Positions 24,644 through 33,625 of a DNA stretch of 64,000 nt are shown here, in pieces. The translations under genes and the position numbers were made by a program. Numbering within the stretch: the stretch's first letter is position 1; every line of letters begins with the position of its first letter. The notes below the pieces were generated by a model. That model did not search any database. It had not been told where the DNA came from and saw only the letters and a list, made by a program, of their open reading frames with translations. The DNA lies in contig NZ_BCUT01000002.1 of the NCBI RefSeq assembly GCF_001591365.1, forward strand, positions 496,001 to 560,000, written 5' to 3'. The DNA is from Variovorax paradoxus NBRC 15149. GTDB lineage: Bacteria > Pseudomonadota > Gammaproteobacteria > Burkholderiales > Burkholderiaceae_C.

Positions 24644-25543
24644 TTGGACCTGCGCGACCTGCAGTACTTCGAGGTCATTGCCGAACTCGAGCACATGGGC
24701 CGCGCCTCGGAACGGCTGCACCGCACGCAGCCTGCGCTGACGAGCTGCGTCAAGCGCCTGGAGGAGGCCTGCGGCGCGGCCCTGTTCGAGCGAACGGGCC
24801 GCGGCATCCGCCTCACGGCCGCCGGCAAGGCCTTGCTCAAGTGGGCGCAGCGCACGCGCTTTGACGTGGAGAGCGCGCGCCGCGAGATCGGCGACATCGG
24901 CCGCGGCCTGGCCGGCAACATCCGCATCGGCATCGTGCCCACGGCCGCACAGTTCCTGCTTCCGCCGGCGGCGCGTGAGCTGATGGGCGAGGCGCCGGGC
25001 ATCACGCTGCGCACGACGGTGGCGCTGGGCGACATCCTGACGCCGCTGCTGCGGGCCGGCGAGATCGACCTGATGGTCGGCACGGAGGGCACGCAGGAGC
25101 CTGGCTTCACCTCGAAGCTGCTCGCCGAGGACCCGATCGTCGTTGCCGCGACCAGCTCGCACGAGATCTTCAAGAAGGCCAGGCCCACGCTCAAGGACCT
25201 GGCCGGCTACCGCTGGGTGCTGCAGCCGCCCGGCGCGCCAACGCGCGACTGGCTGGACCAGACCTTCGACCGCAGCCACCTGCCGCGGCCCCAGGTGCAG
25301 GTGGAAAGCACGATGCTGCTGATGCTGCCGAGCCTGATCGACGAGACCGGCCTGCTGAGCTTCATCTCGCGGCTGCACCTGCAGGAAGGCCGCTCGGGCG
25401 CGGCGCTGCGCGAGGTCAAGGTCCGGGGCGTGACCATGCGCCGGCGCATGGTCGTCACCTACCGAGAGAGCGGATACCTCTCGCCGGCAGCGCAGCGCCT
25501 GGTGGTGCTGCTGGCCAGGCACGGGCGTTTTCGATCGCGCTGA
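24644..25543 (+). CDS. LysR-family transcription regulator
   Basis: A 299-residue LysR regulator: N-terminal winged helix-turn-helix (DLRDLQYFEVIAELEHMGRA, TQPALTSCVKRLEEACGAALFER) and a periplasmic-binding-like effector domain (about 90-295). The start is TTG 24644, 8 bases after AGGAG. It precedes the Bug receptor/RraA operon on the same strand. The gap between them contains ATCGAT-N11-ATCGAT, a plausible operator. It probably controls the downstream catabolic genes in response to a pathway compound. Confidence 0.88.
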   Translation: MDLRDLQYFEVIAELEHMGRASERLHRTQPALTSCVKRLEEACGAALFERTGRGIRLTAAGKALLKWAQRTRFDVESARREIGDIGRGLAGNIRIGIVPTAAQFLLPPAARELMGEAPGITLRTTVALGDILTPLLRAGEIDLMVGTEGTQEPGFTSKLLAEDPIVVAATSSHEIFKKARPTLKDLAGYRWVLQPPGAPTRDWLDQTFDRSHLPRPQVQVESTMLLMLPSLIDETGLLSFISRLHLQEGRSGAALREVKVRGVTMRRRMVVTYRESGYLSPAAQRLVVLLARHGRFRSR

Positions 25544-25560
25544 TACCCCAAGCAGCATTT

Positions 25561-25583
25561 ATCGATTCCAAGAAATTATCGAT
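25561..25583. promoter_or_regulatory. LysR-type operator candidate before the Bug/RraA operon
   Basis: ATCGAT (25561-25566), 11 bases, ATCGAT (25578-25583): self-complementary 6-bp half-sites with the T-N11-A spacing of LysR boxes. The stretch is AT-rich against a GC-rich background and lies about 100 bases before the first Bug receptor gene. Confidence 0.5.
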
Positions 25584-25678
25584 TGGACCGCTAGCCAACC
25601 AGCGCGAATACTTGCCTCCATCGAACGCACCGGACCCGCTTCACAGGGCCGGGCAGTTCGGCCACAGGAGACAAGTTC

Positions 25679-26692
25679 ATGCCCTCATTCCCGCTTCGTG
25701 CCGGCGCTTCGCGTCGTCGTCTCGCCATCGCCGCCGCAGCACTGGTTGCCGGCGCCACCCTCCTCGCACCCGTCGGCGCCTTTGCGCAGGGCTCCTATCC
25801 GTCGCGGCCGATCCGGCTGATCGTGCCGTTCCCAGCCGGGGGCGGCACCGACCTGATTGCGCGTGAAGTTGCCAACAAGGTCGCCACCAGCAACGGCTGG
25901 TCGATCGTCATCGACAACAAGCCCGGCTCGGGCGGCAACCTCGGGGTCGATGCGGCCGCCAAGGCGGCGCCCGACGGCTACACGCTGGTGCTCGGCCAGA
26001 CCAGCAACCTGGCGATCAATCCCACGCTCTACGCCAGGCTGCCCTACAACCCCGAGAAGGATCTGGCGCCGATCGGCCTCGTTGCCAGCGCACCGCTGGT
26101 GCTGGTGGTGGCGGCCGACTCGCCGTACAAGACATTGGCCGACGTGGTGGCCGCAGCCAAGGCCAGGCCCGAGGCGCTCAACTACGCGAGCTCTGGCAGC
26201 GGCACGGTGGCGCACCTGGCGACCGAGCTCTTCCAGAAGACCGCCGACGTCAGGTTCACGCACGTGCCCTACAAGGGCGCCGCGCAGGGATCGACCGACC
26301 TGATCGGCGGCCAGATCCAGATGTACATGTCCTCGGTGCCGACGCTGATCGGACACATCAAGAGCGGCAAGATGCGCCCGATCGTCGTCACCTCGCGCAA
26401 GCGCACCGCCGACCTGCCGAGCGCGCCAACGGTGGACGAGTCGGGCTACAAGGGCTTCGAGGCCGCGACATGGTTCGGCGTTGCGGGCCCGGCCGGCCTG
26501 CCGAAAGACGTGGTCACAAGGCTCAACGCGGCGTTCAACAAGGCGCTGCAAGACCCCGAGGTCAAGCGCAAGCTCGCGAGCCAGGGCGCCGAGGTGAAGG
26601 GCAGCACGCCGGAGGAGTTCGGCGCCTACATCCGCGAAGAAACGGTGCGCTGGGGCAAGGTCGTCAAGGACTCGGGCGCCAAGGTCGATTGA
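25679..26692 (+). CDS. Bug-family (TctC-like) periplasmic binding protein, copy 1
   Basis: A 337-residue tripartite tricarboxylate transporter receptor with a long N-terminal signal peptide (twin-arginine-like RRRLAIAAAALVAGATLLAP, cleavage near AFAQG). Family motifs are SRPIRLIVPFPAGGGTDLIAR, IDNKPGSGGNLGVDAAAKAAPDGYT and THVPYKGAAQ. It binds a small carboxylate or related ligand in the periplasm. No TctA/TctB membrane genes are nearby, so it is an orphan receptor as is common in Burkholderiales. First gene of the operon after the LysR gene. Confidence 0.92.
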   Translation: MPSFPLRAGASRRRLAIAAAALVAGATLLAPVGAFAQGSYPSRPIRLIVPFPAGGGTDLIAREVANKVATSNGWSIVIDNKPGSGGNLGVDAAAKAAPDGYTLVLGQTSNLAINPTLYARLPYNPEKDLAPIGLVASAPLVLVVAADSPYKTLADVVAAAKARPEALNYASSGSGTVAHLATELFQKTADVRFTHVPYKGAAQGSTDLIGGQIQMYMSSVPTLIGHIKSGKMRPIVVTSRKRTADLPSAPTVDESGYKGFEAATWFGVAGPAGLPKDVVTRLNAAFNKALQDPEVKRKLASQGAEVKGSTPEEFGAYIREETVRWGKVVKDSGAKVD

Positions 26693-26739
26693 GGCGCACG
26701 CCGCACCGAACTCCCCTCTTCATTCCTCCAAGAGAAACC

Positions 26740-27429
26740 ATGTCCTCCAACCCTCCCGACATCATTCGCAATTTCGAGCGCGTGCCCGCGCACATCGTGG
26801 CGCAGGCCGCGCAATTCCAGCCCGCCATCCTGGCCGACGTGGCCGGCCGCCGCGGCGCGATGCATGGCCGCATCCAGGCGCTGCGCCCGCGCATGAAGCT
26901 GGCCGGCCCCGCCTTCACGGTGGAGGTGCGCCCCGGCGACAACCTGATGATCCACGCCGCCATCGCGATGGCCAGGCCCGGCGACGTGCTGGTGATCGAC
27001 GGCAAGGGCGACCAGGGCTCGGCGCTCATGGGCACCATCATGATGACGGCCTGCCAGAAGCTCGGCATCGCGGGCGTGGTGATGGACGGCGCCTGCCGCG
27101 ACAGCCTCGAGATCGACGAGATGGACTACCCCGTGTTCTGCGTGGGCACCAACCCGAATGGCCCGACCAAGAACATCGCGGGGCGCATCGGGCATCCCAT
27201 CTCGGTCGGAGACGTCACCGTGCGCTCGGGCGACTTCGTGATTGCCGACGGCGACGGCGTGGTGGTGGTGGAGCGCGAGAAGATCGAGGCGCTGCTGCCC
27301 GCTGCGGCCCGCAAGGTCAGCGACGAGGCCGCACGCATTGCCGCCATCAAGGAAGGCGACACCGCGGCCAAGTGGCTCAACAGCGCGCTGCGCACGGCCG
27401 GCGTGCTCAAGGAGGGAGAGGCCCTGTGA
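26740..27429 (+). CDS. RraA-family aldolase/decarboxylase-like protein, copy 1
   Basis: A 229-residue protein of the RraA / 4-hydroxy-4-methyl-2-oxoglutarate (HMG/CHA) aldolase superfamily. Family features are AGPAFTVEVRPGDNLMIHAA, GDVLVIDGKGD, the metal/substrate-binding Arg-Asp in DGACRDSLEI, and SVGDVTVRSGDFVIADGDGVVVV. Such enzymes cleave or decarboxylate oxo-acids of aromatic degradation. ATG 26740 follows CAAGAGAAACC. The next gene starts inside its stop (GTGA overlap), so the aldolase and the dehydrogenase are translationally coupled. Confidence 0.85.
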   Translation: MSSNPPDIIRNFERVPAHIVAQAAQFQPAILADVAGRRGAMHGRIQALRPRMKLAGPAFTVEVRPGDNLMIHAAIAMARPGDVLVIDGKGDQGSALMGTIMMTACQKLGIAGVVMDGACRDSLEIDEMDYPVFCVGTNPNGPTKNIAGRIGHPISVGDVTVRSGDFVIADGDGVVVVEREKIEALLPAAARKVSDEAARIAAIKEGDTAAKWLNSALRTAGVLKEGEAL

Positions 27430-28352
27430 GCATCATCCTTGTGACCGGCGCCGACCTCGCGCCGCAGGCCATCGCACTGCTCGAGGGCCACGAGATCGTC
27501 TACGCCGGCAAGACGCCGACCGAGGACGACCTGGTGGCGCTGTGCCGCGCGCACGACCCCGTGGCCATCATCGTGCGCTACGGCAAGGTCGGCGCCGCGG
27601 TGATGGACGCGGCGCCCTCGCTGCGCGTGATCTCCAAGCACGGCAGCGGCACCGACACCATCGACAAGGCCGCAGCCCAGGCGCGCGGCATCGAGGTGGT
27701 CGCGGCCGTGGGCGCGAACGCCGCCGCGGTGGCCGAGCAGGCGCTGGCCCTGCTGCTGGCCTGCGCCAAGTCGGTGGTGGCGCTGGACGCGCGCATGCAT
27801 GCCGGCCACTGGGACAAGGCCACGCACAAGAGCCTCGAGCTCGGCGGCCGCACCATCGGGCTGATCGGCCTGGGTGCGATCGGACTGCGCTTTGCCCGCA
27901 TGGCCGATGCGCTGGGCATGCGCGTGATCGGCTTCGATCCCTATGCCGCGAATCTTCCGCCCCATGTGACGGCCGTCGATCTGCCAGCGATCTGGCGGGA
28001 GTCCGATGCGATCTCGCTGCACTGCCCGCTGACGGAAGACAACCGCGGCCTGGTCAACGCCGACACGCTGGCCCGGTGCAAGCGCGGCGTGATCCTGGTG
28101 AACACCGCGCGCGGCGGCCTCGTCGACGAGGCGGCGCTGCTGGCCGCGGTGCGCTCGGGCCAGGTCGGCATGGCGGGCCTGGACAGCTTTGCGGTCGAGC
28201 CCATGGCCGCCGGCCATCCGTTCCAGGGCGAGAAGAACTTCGTGCTGAGCCCGCACATCGGCGGCGTGACCAGCGATGCCTATGTGAACATGGGCGTCGG
28301 TGCGGCGAAGAACGTGTTGCAGGTGCTCGCGCGGCAGGCGGCCACGAACTGA
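27426..28352 (+). CDS. D-2-hydroxyacid dehydrogenase (SerA/GhrB-like)
   Basis: A 308-residue NAD-dependent 2-hydroxyacid dehydrogenase. The nucleotide loop GLIGLGAIGLRFARMADALG, catalytic Arg in NTARGGLVDE, Glu/Asp region GLDSFAVEP and catalytic His in LSPHIGGVTS are all present. It would interconvert a 2-oxoacid and a D-2-hydroxyacid. Start GTG 27426 overlaps the aldolase stop. Together with that aldolase it could oxidise or reduce a cleavage product such as glyoxylate or pyruvate; the substrate is not known. Confidence 0.9.
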   Translation: MSIILVTGADLAPQAIALLEGHEIVYAGKTPTEDDLVALCRAHDPVAIIVRYGKVGAAVMDAAPSLRVISKHGSGTDTIDKAAAQARGIEVVAAVGANAAAVAEQALALLLACAKSVVALDARMHAGHWDKATHKSLELGGRTIGLIGLGAIGLRFARMADALGMRVIGFDPYAANLPPHVTAVDLPAIWRESDAISLHCPLTEDNRGLVNADTLARCKRGVILVNTARGGLVDEAALLAAVRSGQVGMAGLDSFAVEPMAAGHPFQGEKNFVLSPHIGGVTSDAYVNMGVGAAKNVLQVLARQAATN

Positions 28353-28381
28353 ACACCGCTTCCAACAACGAGAGACAAGCT

Positions 28382-29359
28382 ATGAAGATCCATCTGGCGA
28401 CGGTGTCGCTGGCCGTTTCAATGGGGCTGTGCGCGGCACTGCCCGCCGCTGCACAGACCGCGTGGCCCGCCAAGCCGGTACGAATCCTTGTGGGCTTTTC
28501 CGCGGGCGGCCCGACCGACGCCGTCGCGCGCGCCTTCGCCGAGCATGCCGCACGCGCGCTCGGCCAACCTTTCGTGGTCGACAACAAGCCAGGCGCCAAC
28601 ACGATCCTGGCGGCGGAAGCCGTGGCCGCAGCCGCACCGGATGGCTACACCTTGCTGCTGGGCGCGACCAACCACACGATGATCCCGGCGCTCTACAGCC
28701 ATCGGGTGAAATTCGATGCGGTCCATTCGTTCGCCCCGGTGTGCTCGCTGGCAGTGAGTCCGACGGTGCTGGTGGTCGGGCCGACGATGGCCGCCAACAC
28801 GGTCAGCGAGTTTCTGCGGGAGGTGAAGGCAGCGCCCGGCAAGCGCACCTATGCCACGCCGGGAAGCGGCAGCTCCGGCCATTTCGCGAGCGAACAGTTC
28901 ACGCGGCTGACCGGCACCTCGATGAACCACATTCCCTACAAGGGCGCAGCCCAGGCCATGACCGACCTGATGGGCGGACAGGTGGACAGTTCCTTTGCAA
29001 CCCTGGGGTCGGTCCTCCCGCAGGTGCAGGCCGGCAAGCTGCGCGCACTCGCGGTCGCCGCGCCCAAGCGTTCGGCACTGCTACCGGGCGTGCCGACCTT
29101 CGAGGAGGCCGGCATCAAAGGCTACTCCGCCGACGCCTGGTATGGCCTGCTGGCACCTGCGCAAACGCCGCCGCAGGTCCTGGCCGCGCTGCGGCGCGTG
29201 GCGACCGAGTTTGCCAGCGCGCCCGCGACGGTGGAGAAGTTCCGGATGCTTGGAATGGAAGCGCGGAGCACTTGTGCCGGCGAGTTCGGCGCGCAGCTCG
29301 CCAACGAAGTGAAAGCCTATGGCGAGCTCGCACGCGCCCTCGACCTGAAAGCAGAGTGA
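28382..29359 (+). CDS. Bug-family periplasmic binding protein, copy 2
   Basis: A 325-residue TctC-like receptor: signal peptide ending near ALPAAAQTAW, then AKPVRILVGFSAGGPTDAVAR, VDNKPGANTILAAEAVAAAAPDGYT and NHIPYKGAAQAMTDLMGGQVD. It is a periplasmic ligand-binding protein for an unknown carboxylate-like compound. It lies 29 bases after the dehydrogenase and is followed by another Bug gene, so two paralogues are expressed side by side, perhaps with different ligands. No permease genes accompany them. Confidence 0.92.
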   Translation: MKIHLATVSLAVSMGLCAALPAAAQTAWPAKPVRILVGFSAGGPTDAVARAFAEHAARALGQPFVVDNKPGANTILAAEAVAAAAPDGYTLLLGATNHTMIPALYSHRVKFDAVHSFAPVCSLAVSPTVLVVGPTMAANTVSEFLREVKAAPGKRTYATPGSGSSGHFASEQFTRLTGTSMNHIPYKGAAQAMTDLMGGQVDSSFATLGSVLPQVQAGKLRALAVAAPKRSALLPGVPTFEEAGIKGYSADAWYGLLAPAQTPPQVLAALRRVATEFASAPATVEKFRMLGMEARSTCAGEFGAQLANEVKAYGELARALDLKAE

Positions 29360-29413
29360 GCGGATGCGCTGCGCTCTTGCTCCTGCCTACCCAACCATTC
29401 ATCGAGACGACAC

Positions 29414-30370
29414 ATGAAAACCTTCATCCGCCGCGTGCTGGCGATCTACTTCCTGGCTGCAGCCTCGGCGCATGCCGCCTTTCCCGAGCGTCCGATCACC
29501 TTGGTCGTCCCCTACGCGCCCGGCGGCTCGGCCGATGCGCTGGCGCGCGTGCTCGCCGTGCGCATGGGCGTGAAGCTGGGCACCAGCGTGATCGTCGACA
29601 ACCGCCCCGGCGCGAGCGGGACCATCGGCGCGAGCTTTGCCGCCAAGGCCCCGGCCGACGGCTACACCGTGCTCTACGACGCCACGCCCTACTCCATCAA
29701 TCCGCACCTGTTTCCGCGCATGCCGTATGCGGCCAATGCGCTACAGCCGCTGGCGCTGGTCTCGCTGGCGCCGAACATCCTCATCGTCAGGGCCGAGTCG
29801 CCGATCAAGGACGTGAAGGACCTGGCCGCCAAGGCCAAGGCCGCGCCGGGCAAGCTGAACTTCGCCTCCGGCGGCAGCGGCACCGTGCAGCGGCTGGCGG
29901 CAGAGCTGCTGCGCCAACGGCTCGACCTCGACATGGTGCACGTCGGCTACAAGAGCGGCGGACCCGCCATCGTCGATGTCACCGGCGGTCAGGTCGACTT
30001 CATGTTCAGCACCATCGCGGCGTCCTATCCGCTGGTGTCCTCGGGCAAGCTGCGGGCGCTCGCGATCTCATCGCCCGAGCGCTCCAGGCGCCTGCCGGAT
30101 GTGCCGACGGTGGCCGAATCGGTCGTGCCGGGCTACGAGGCCTTCGAGTGGAACGGCCTGCTGCTGCCGGCCGGCACGCCCGAGCCCGTCGCCGCGAAGC
30201 TGCACAAGGCGCTGGTCGAGGTGCTGAACGAAGACGAGGTGAAGCAGCGCTTCACCGACGTCGGCGTGCAGGCCGTCGGCTCCACGCCGGCCGAGTTCGC
30301 GGCCTTCCTGAAGAAGGAAGACGCGAAGTGGGCCGAGGTGATCCGCAAGGGCAACATCAAGCTCGACTGA
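29414..30370 (+). CDS. Bug-family periplasmic binding protein, copy 3
   Basis: A 318-residue TctC-like receptor with a signal peptide (cleavage near ASAHAAF), PERPITLVVPYAPGGSADALARVLA, VDNRPGASGTIGASFAAKAPADGYT and HVGYKSGGPAIVDVTGGQVDFMFS. It differs in sequence from copies 1 and 2 (the YKGAAQ motif is YKSGGP), which suggests a different ligand. It precedes the amidohydrolase gene by 7 bases, part of the same operon. Confidence 0.92.
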   Translation: MKTFIRRVLAIYFLAAASAHAAFPERPITLVVPYAPGGSADALARVLAVRMGVKLGTSVIVDNRPGASGTIGASFAAKAPADGYTVLYDATPYSINPHLFPRMPYAANALQPLALVSLAPNILIVRAESPIKDVKDLAAKAKAAPGKLNFASGGSGTVQRLAAELLRQRLDLDMVHVGYKSGGPAIVDVTGGQVDFMFSTIAASYPLVSSGKLRALAISSPERSRRLPDVPTVAESVVPGYEAFEWNGLLLPAGTPEPVAAKLHKALVEVLNEDEVKQRFTDVGVQAVGSTPAEFAAFLKKEDAKWAEVIRKGNIKLD

Positions 30371-30377
30371 CGCGCCG

Positions 30378-31265
30378 ATGGCCGATCTTCCGCTCACGCA
30401 TCCCGTGCCGCATTCGGTCGGGCTCGATCGCCCGTCGCGCAGGCTGCCCGCCAACGCCTGCGACAGCCACATGCACATCTTCGATCCGCGGTTCGCGCCC
30501 TCGCGGCACTGGAAGCGGCAGCCGCCCCGCGCCGAGGTCGCCGCCTATCGCCAGCTCCAGCAGCGGCTGGGAACGTCGCGCGCAGTGGTCGTGAACCCCT
30601 CGACCTACGGCACCGACAACGCCTGCCTGCTCGACGCGCTGGCGCAGTTCGGGACGAGCGCGCGCGGCGTCGCGGTGGTCGGCGCCGAGGTGGACGATGC
30701 GCAGCTCGAGCGCCTCGCGGCGCAGCGCGTGTGCGGATTGCGCGTGAACTTCGTGACGCCGCAATCCTGGGGCACCACCACGCCGGAAATGCTGACGGCG
30801 CTCGCACGCAAGGCGGCGCACCGGGGATGGCACATCCAGGTCTTCGTCCACCCCGGGCAGCTGGTCGAACTGGCGCCGGTGCTCGAGACCTTGCCCACCT
30901 CGCTCGTGATCGACCACATGGCGCGCATCGATCCCGCCGAAGGGCCGGCCGGCGCGGCCTTCGCCACGCTGCGCCGGCTGCTCGACAGGGGCAACACCTG
31001 GGTGAAGCTGTCCGGCGTCTACATGCGCTCGCGGGAGGGCGCGCCGGCCTATGGCGACGCCCATGCGCTGGGGCGGGCGCTGGTGCAGGCCGCGCCGGAG
31101 CGCATGCTCTGGGGCAGCGACTGGCCCCACACCACCGAGGCACCGGGCACGGTCGACGACGCCGGCCTGGTGAACGTGCTTCGCGCCTGGTGCGGCGACG
31201 ACGACGTGATGGACCGTATCCTCGTCGACAACCCGGCACGGCTCTACGGCTTCGGCGAGGCCTGA
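30378..31265 (+). CDS. LigI-like amidohydrolase / lactonase
   Basis: A 295-residue TIM-barrel amidohydrolase of the 2-pyrone-4,6-dicarboxylate hydrolase (LigI) type: N-terminal DSHMHIFDPRF metal motif, HIQVFVHPGQL, LVIDHMARID, and the C-terminal active-site Asp in LWGSDWPHT, ending NPARLYGF. LigI-type enzymes open lactone rings in aromatic-acid degradation; related members act on other lactones. Its neighbours (RraA-like aldolase and SMP-30) fit a lactone route. No ring-cleavage dioxygenase is present in the window, so the exact substrate is unknown. Confidence 0.82.
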   Translation: MADLPLTHPVPHSVGLDRPSRRLPANACDSHMHIFDPRFAPSRHWKRQPPRAEVAAYRQLQQRLGTSRAVVVNPSTYGTDNACLLDALAQFGTSARGVAVVGAEVDDAQLERLAAQRVCGLRVNFVTPQSWGTTTPEMLTALARKAAHRGWHIQVFVHPGQLVELAPVLETLPTSLVIDHMARIDPAEGPAGAAFATLRRLLDRGNTWVKLSGVYMRSREGAPAYGDAHALGRALVQAAPERMLWGSDWPHTTEAPGTVDDAGLVNVLRAWCGDDDVMDRILVDNPARLYGFGEA

Positions 31266-31335
31266 CCGCCACGAACGCGCCGCACCTTCCTTCACACCCT
31301 GCGGCGCCGGCGCCGGCGCCGCGACGGAGACACCC

Positions 31336-32262
31336 TTGTTCCTTTTGCAGCCCCCCGAAGTCCGAGAACTCGAAGTGTTCACGCGCATGCCCGACGCCCT
31401 GCGCCGGCGCGAGCCCAGCGCCTGGGCCGACGCCAACCGCGGCGGCCAGGTCACCGACTCGTTTCTCGAGGGGCCGGTGTTCGACGAGGCCGGCAACCTC
31501 TACGTGGCGGACATCCCGTTCGGCCGCGTGTTCCGCATCGATCCGGCCGGCGCGTGGACCCCGGTGGCCGAATACGACGGCGAGCCGAACGGCATGAAGT
31601 TCCTGGACGCGCACACGCTGCTCGTCGCCGACTACAAGAACGGCCTGATGCACATCGACGTGCGCAGCGGCGCCGTCACGCCTCACCTGCAGCGGCGCAA
31701 CACCGAGCGCTTCAAGGGCGTGAACGACCTGGTGCTGGACGCGCAGGGCAACATCTACTTCACCGACCAGGGCCAGACCGGGCTGCACGATCCCACGGGC
31801 CGCCTCTACCGGCTGCGGCCGGACGGCCAGCTCGATCTGCTGCTGGGCAACGTGCCCAGCCCGAACGGCGTGGCGCTCTCGCCCGACGGCAAGCTGCTCT
31901 ATCTCGCGGTGACGCGCGGCAACTGCGTGTGGCGCGTGCCGCTGCTGGCCGACGGCAGCGTCGCCAAGGTAAGCCAGTTCTTCACCTCGTACGGTCCGAG
32001 CGGACCCGACGGCCTGGCGGTCGACGCGGAAGGACGCGTGATCGTCGCCAACCCGGGCCTGGGCTATGTCTGGCTGCTGAACGCCCGTGCCGAGCCGATC
32101 GTCGTTCTTCGGGGACCGGCGGGGGCTTCCACGACGAACCTTGCCTTCGGCGGAAAGGACCGGTGCACGCTCTACGTGACCGATTCGACCCATGGGAACA
32201 TTCTGATGACGCAGCTGGACGCGCCGGGATTGATGCTGCACCGCGGGCGGCGCGGAGCCTGA
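31336..32262 (+). CDS. SMP-30/gluconolactonase-like protein
   Basis: A 308-residue six-bladed beta-propeller of the SMP-30/gluconolactonase family: LEGPVFDEAGNLYVADIPFGRV, the metal-binding Asn in GVNDLVLDAQGNIYFTD, and NPGLGYVWLLN. The metal-site Glu (EGP), Asn (ND) and Asp are in place, so hydrolysis of a lactone is likely. Start TTG 31336 has GGAGA 5 bases upstream. It is the last gene of the LysR-controlled operon and adds a second lactonase to the pathway. Confidence 0.85.
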   Translation: MFLLQPPEVRELEVFTRMPDALRRREPSAWADANRGGQVTDSFLEGPVFDEAGNLYVADIPFGRVFRIDPAGAWTPVAEYDGEPNGMKFLDAHTLLVADYKNGLMHIDVRSGAVTPHLQRRNTERFKGVNDLVLDAQGNIYFTDQGQTGLHDPTGRLYRLRPDGQLDLLLGNVPSPNGVALSPDGKLLYLAVTRGNCVWRVPLLADGSVAKVSQFFTSYGPSGPDGLAVDAEGRVIVANPGLGYVWLLNARAEPIVVLRGPAGASTTNLAFGGKDRCTLYVTDSTHGNILMTQLDAPGLMLHRGRRGA

Positions 32263-32397
32263 GTCCTCCGAAACGTCACGCCCCTTCGTCGAAACGTCGA
32301 GAAGACTGCCGCCTTCGCCGTTCTGCTCTCTACCGCCTGCCAGCCTTCGCTTCTACATTTTCTCTACGGAGCCGTCGCTCCTTTCTGGAGAAACAAA

Positions 32398-33528
32398 ATG
32401 TCGAAGCTGCAAGTCAAGAATGTTCTGGTGCTGGGTGCGGGCAAGGTGGGCAGCACGGTGGCGGACATGATCGCCGAATACCACCGCATCCCGGTGACGC
32501 TGGCCGACCAGCGCACCGGCACGCCGTCCAACGATCCGCTGGTGCGGCAGATCACGCTGAACGTGGAGGACGAAGCCGCGCTGGCCGGCGAACTGGCCGC
32601 GCACACCGTGGTCATCAACGCGCTGCCGTTCTTCCTGGCCGCGCGCGTGGCCACGCAGGCGGCGCGGTTGGGCGTCCACTATTTCGACCTCACGGAAGAC
32701 GTGGCGGCCACGCATGCGATCCGCCAGCTTTCCGACGAAGCCACGTCGGTGCTGATGCCGCAAAGCGGCCTCGCGCCCGGCGTGATCGGCATGCTCGGCG
32801 GCCACCTGGCGGGGCACTTCGACGAGCTCTACGACCTGCGCCTGCGCGTCGGTGCGCTCACGCGCAATGCCACCAACAGCCTGCGCTACAACTTCACCTG
32901 GAGCATCGACGGCGTCATCAACGAATACTGCAACGCCTGCGATGCGATCGTGAACGGCCAGCTCGTCTCGGTGCAGGCGCTCGAGGGCCATGAGACCTTC
33001 ACGCTCGACGCGGAGGCCTTCGAGGCCTTCAACACCTCGGGCGGGCTGGGCACGCTGTGCGAGACGCTGCGCGGCAAGGTGCGCAACCTCGACTACAAGA
33101 CCATCCGTTATCCGGGCCATCGCGATGCGATGAACTTCCTCTTGCACGACCTGCGCCTGATCGAGCGCCGCGACCTGCTGCGCCAGGTGCTCGAGCATGC
33201 GGTGCCGCACAGCCGCGAAGACGTGGTGATCGTGTTCGCGTCGGCCTCGGGCATGCGCGGCGGCCGCTTCGAGCAGGAAACCCGTCTGGGCCGCGTGTTC
33301 GGCGCCAGGCTTCGCGGCAAGGACCGCACCGCCATCGAGCTCACCACGGCGGCCGGCGTGGTCGGCGTGTTCGAGCTGCTGCTGCAGGGCAAGCTGCCCC
33401 GCGCCGGCTTCGTCGGGCAGGAGCAGGCGCCGCTCGAGGCCTTTCTCTCGACGCGCGTGGGCCACTACTACCAGGGACTCGGCGTGAGCGCCTCCAGCCC
33501 TTCGCCGCAGGAGCTCGCTGAAGCCTGA
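32398..33528 (+). CDS. Saccharopine dehydrogenase-like protein
   Basis: A 376-residue protein with a saccharopine dehydrogenase (Lys9/LysI-like) Rossmann start: VLVLGAGKVGSTVADMI, with NALPFFLAARVATQAARLGVHYFDLTED and GLAPGVIGMLGGHL. Family members link 2-oxoglutarate-type acids to amino acids or act on related imines. It is 97 bases before the ThDP enzyme, with a strong hairpin between. Context (DadA-like enzyme, amino acid ABC transporter, racemase) points to amino acid catabolism; the substrate is unknown. Confidence 0.8.
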   Translation: MSKLQVKNVLVLGAGKVGSTVADMIAEYHRIPVTLADQRTGTPSNDPLVRQITLNVEDEAALAGELAAHTVVINALPFFLAARVATQAARLGVHYFDLTEDVAATHAIRQLSDEATSVLMPQSGLAPGVIGMLGGHLAGHFDELYDLRLRVGALTRNATNSLRYNFTWSIDGVINEYCNACDAIVNGQLVSVQALEGHETFTLDAEAFEAFNTSGGLGTLCETLRGKVRNLDYKTIRYPGHRDAMNFLLHDLRLIERRDLLRQVLEHAVPHSREDVVIVFASASGMRGGRFEQETRLGRVFGARLRGKDRTAIELTTAAGVVGVFELLLQGKLPRAGFVGQEQAPLEAFLSTRVGHYYQGLGVSASSPSPQELAEA

Positions 33529-33552
33529 GCCTGAGTGCTTCGCGCAAGCCGC

Positions 33553-33577
33553 GGCCGGGGAGCGCAAGGCCCCGGCC
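33553..33577. terminator. GC-rich hairpin between the saccharopine-DH-like and ThDP genes
   Basis: GGCCGGGG (33553-33560), loop AGCGCAAGG, CCCCGGCC (33570-33577) form a perfect 8-bp GC stem. A pyrimidine-rich tract (CCTGTCTCTCTTTCTTCTTTTTC) follows. It may terminate or attenuate transcription between the two genes. Confidence 0.4.
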
Positions 33578-33625
33578 CGCCCCTGTCTCTCTTTCTTCTT
33601 TTTCAATCCGGACTGGAGTTTTGCC

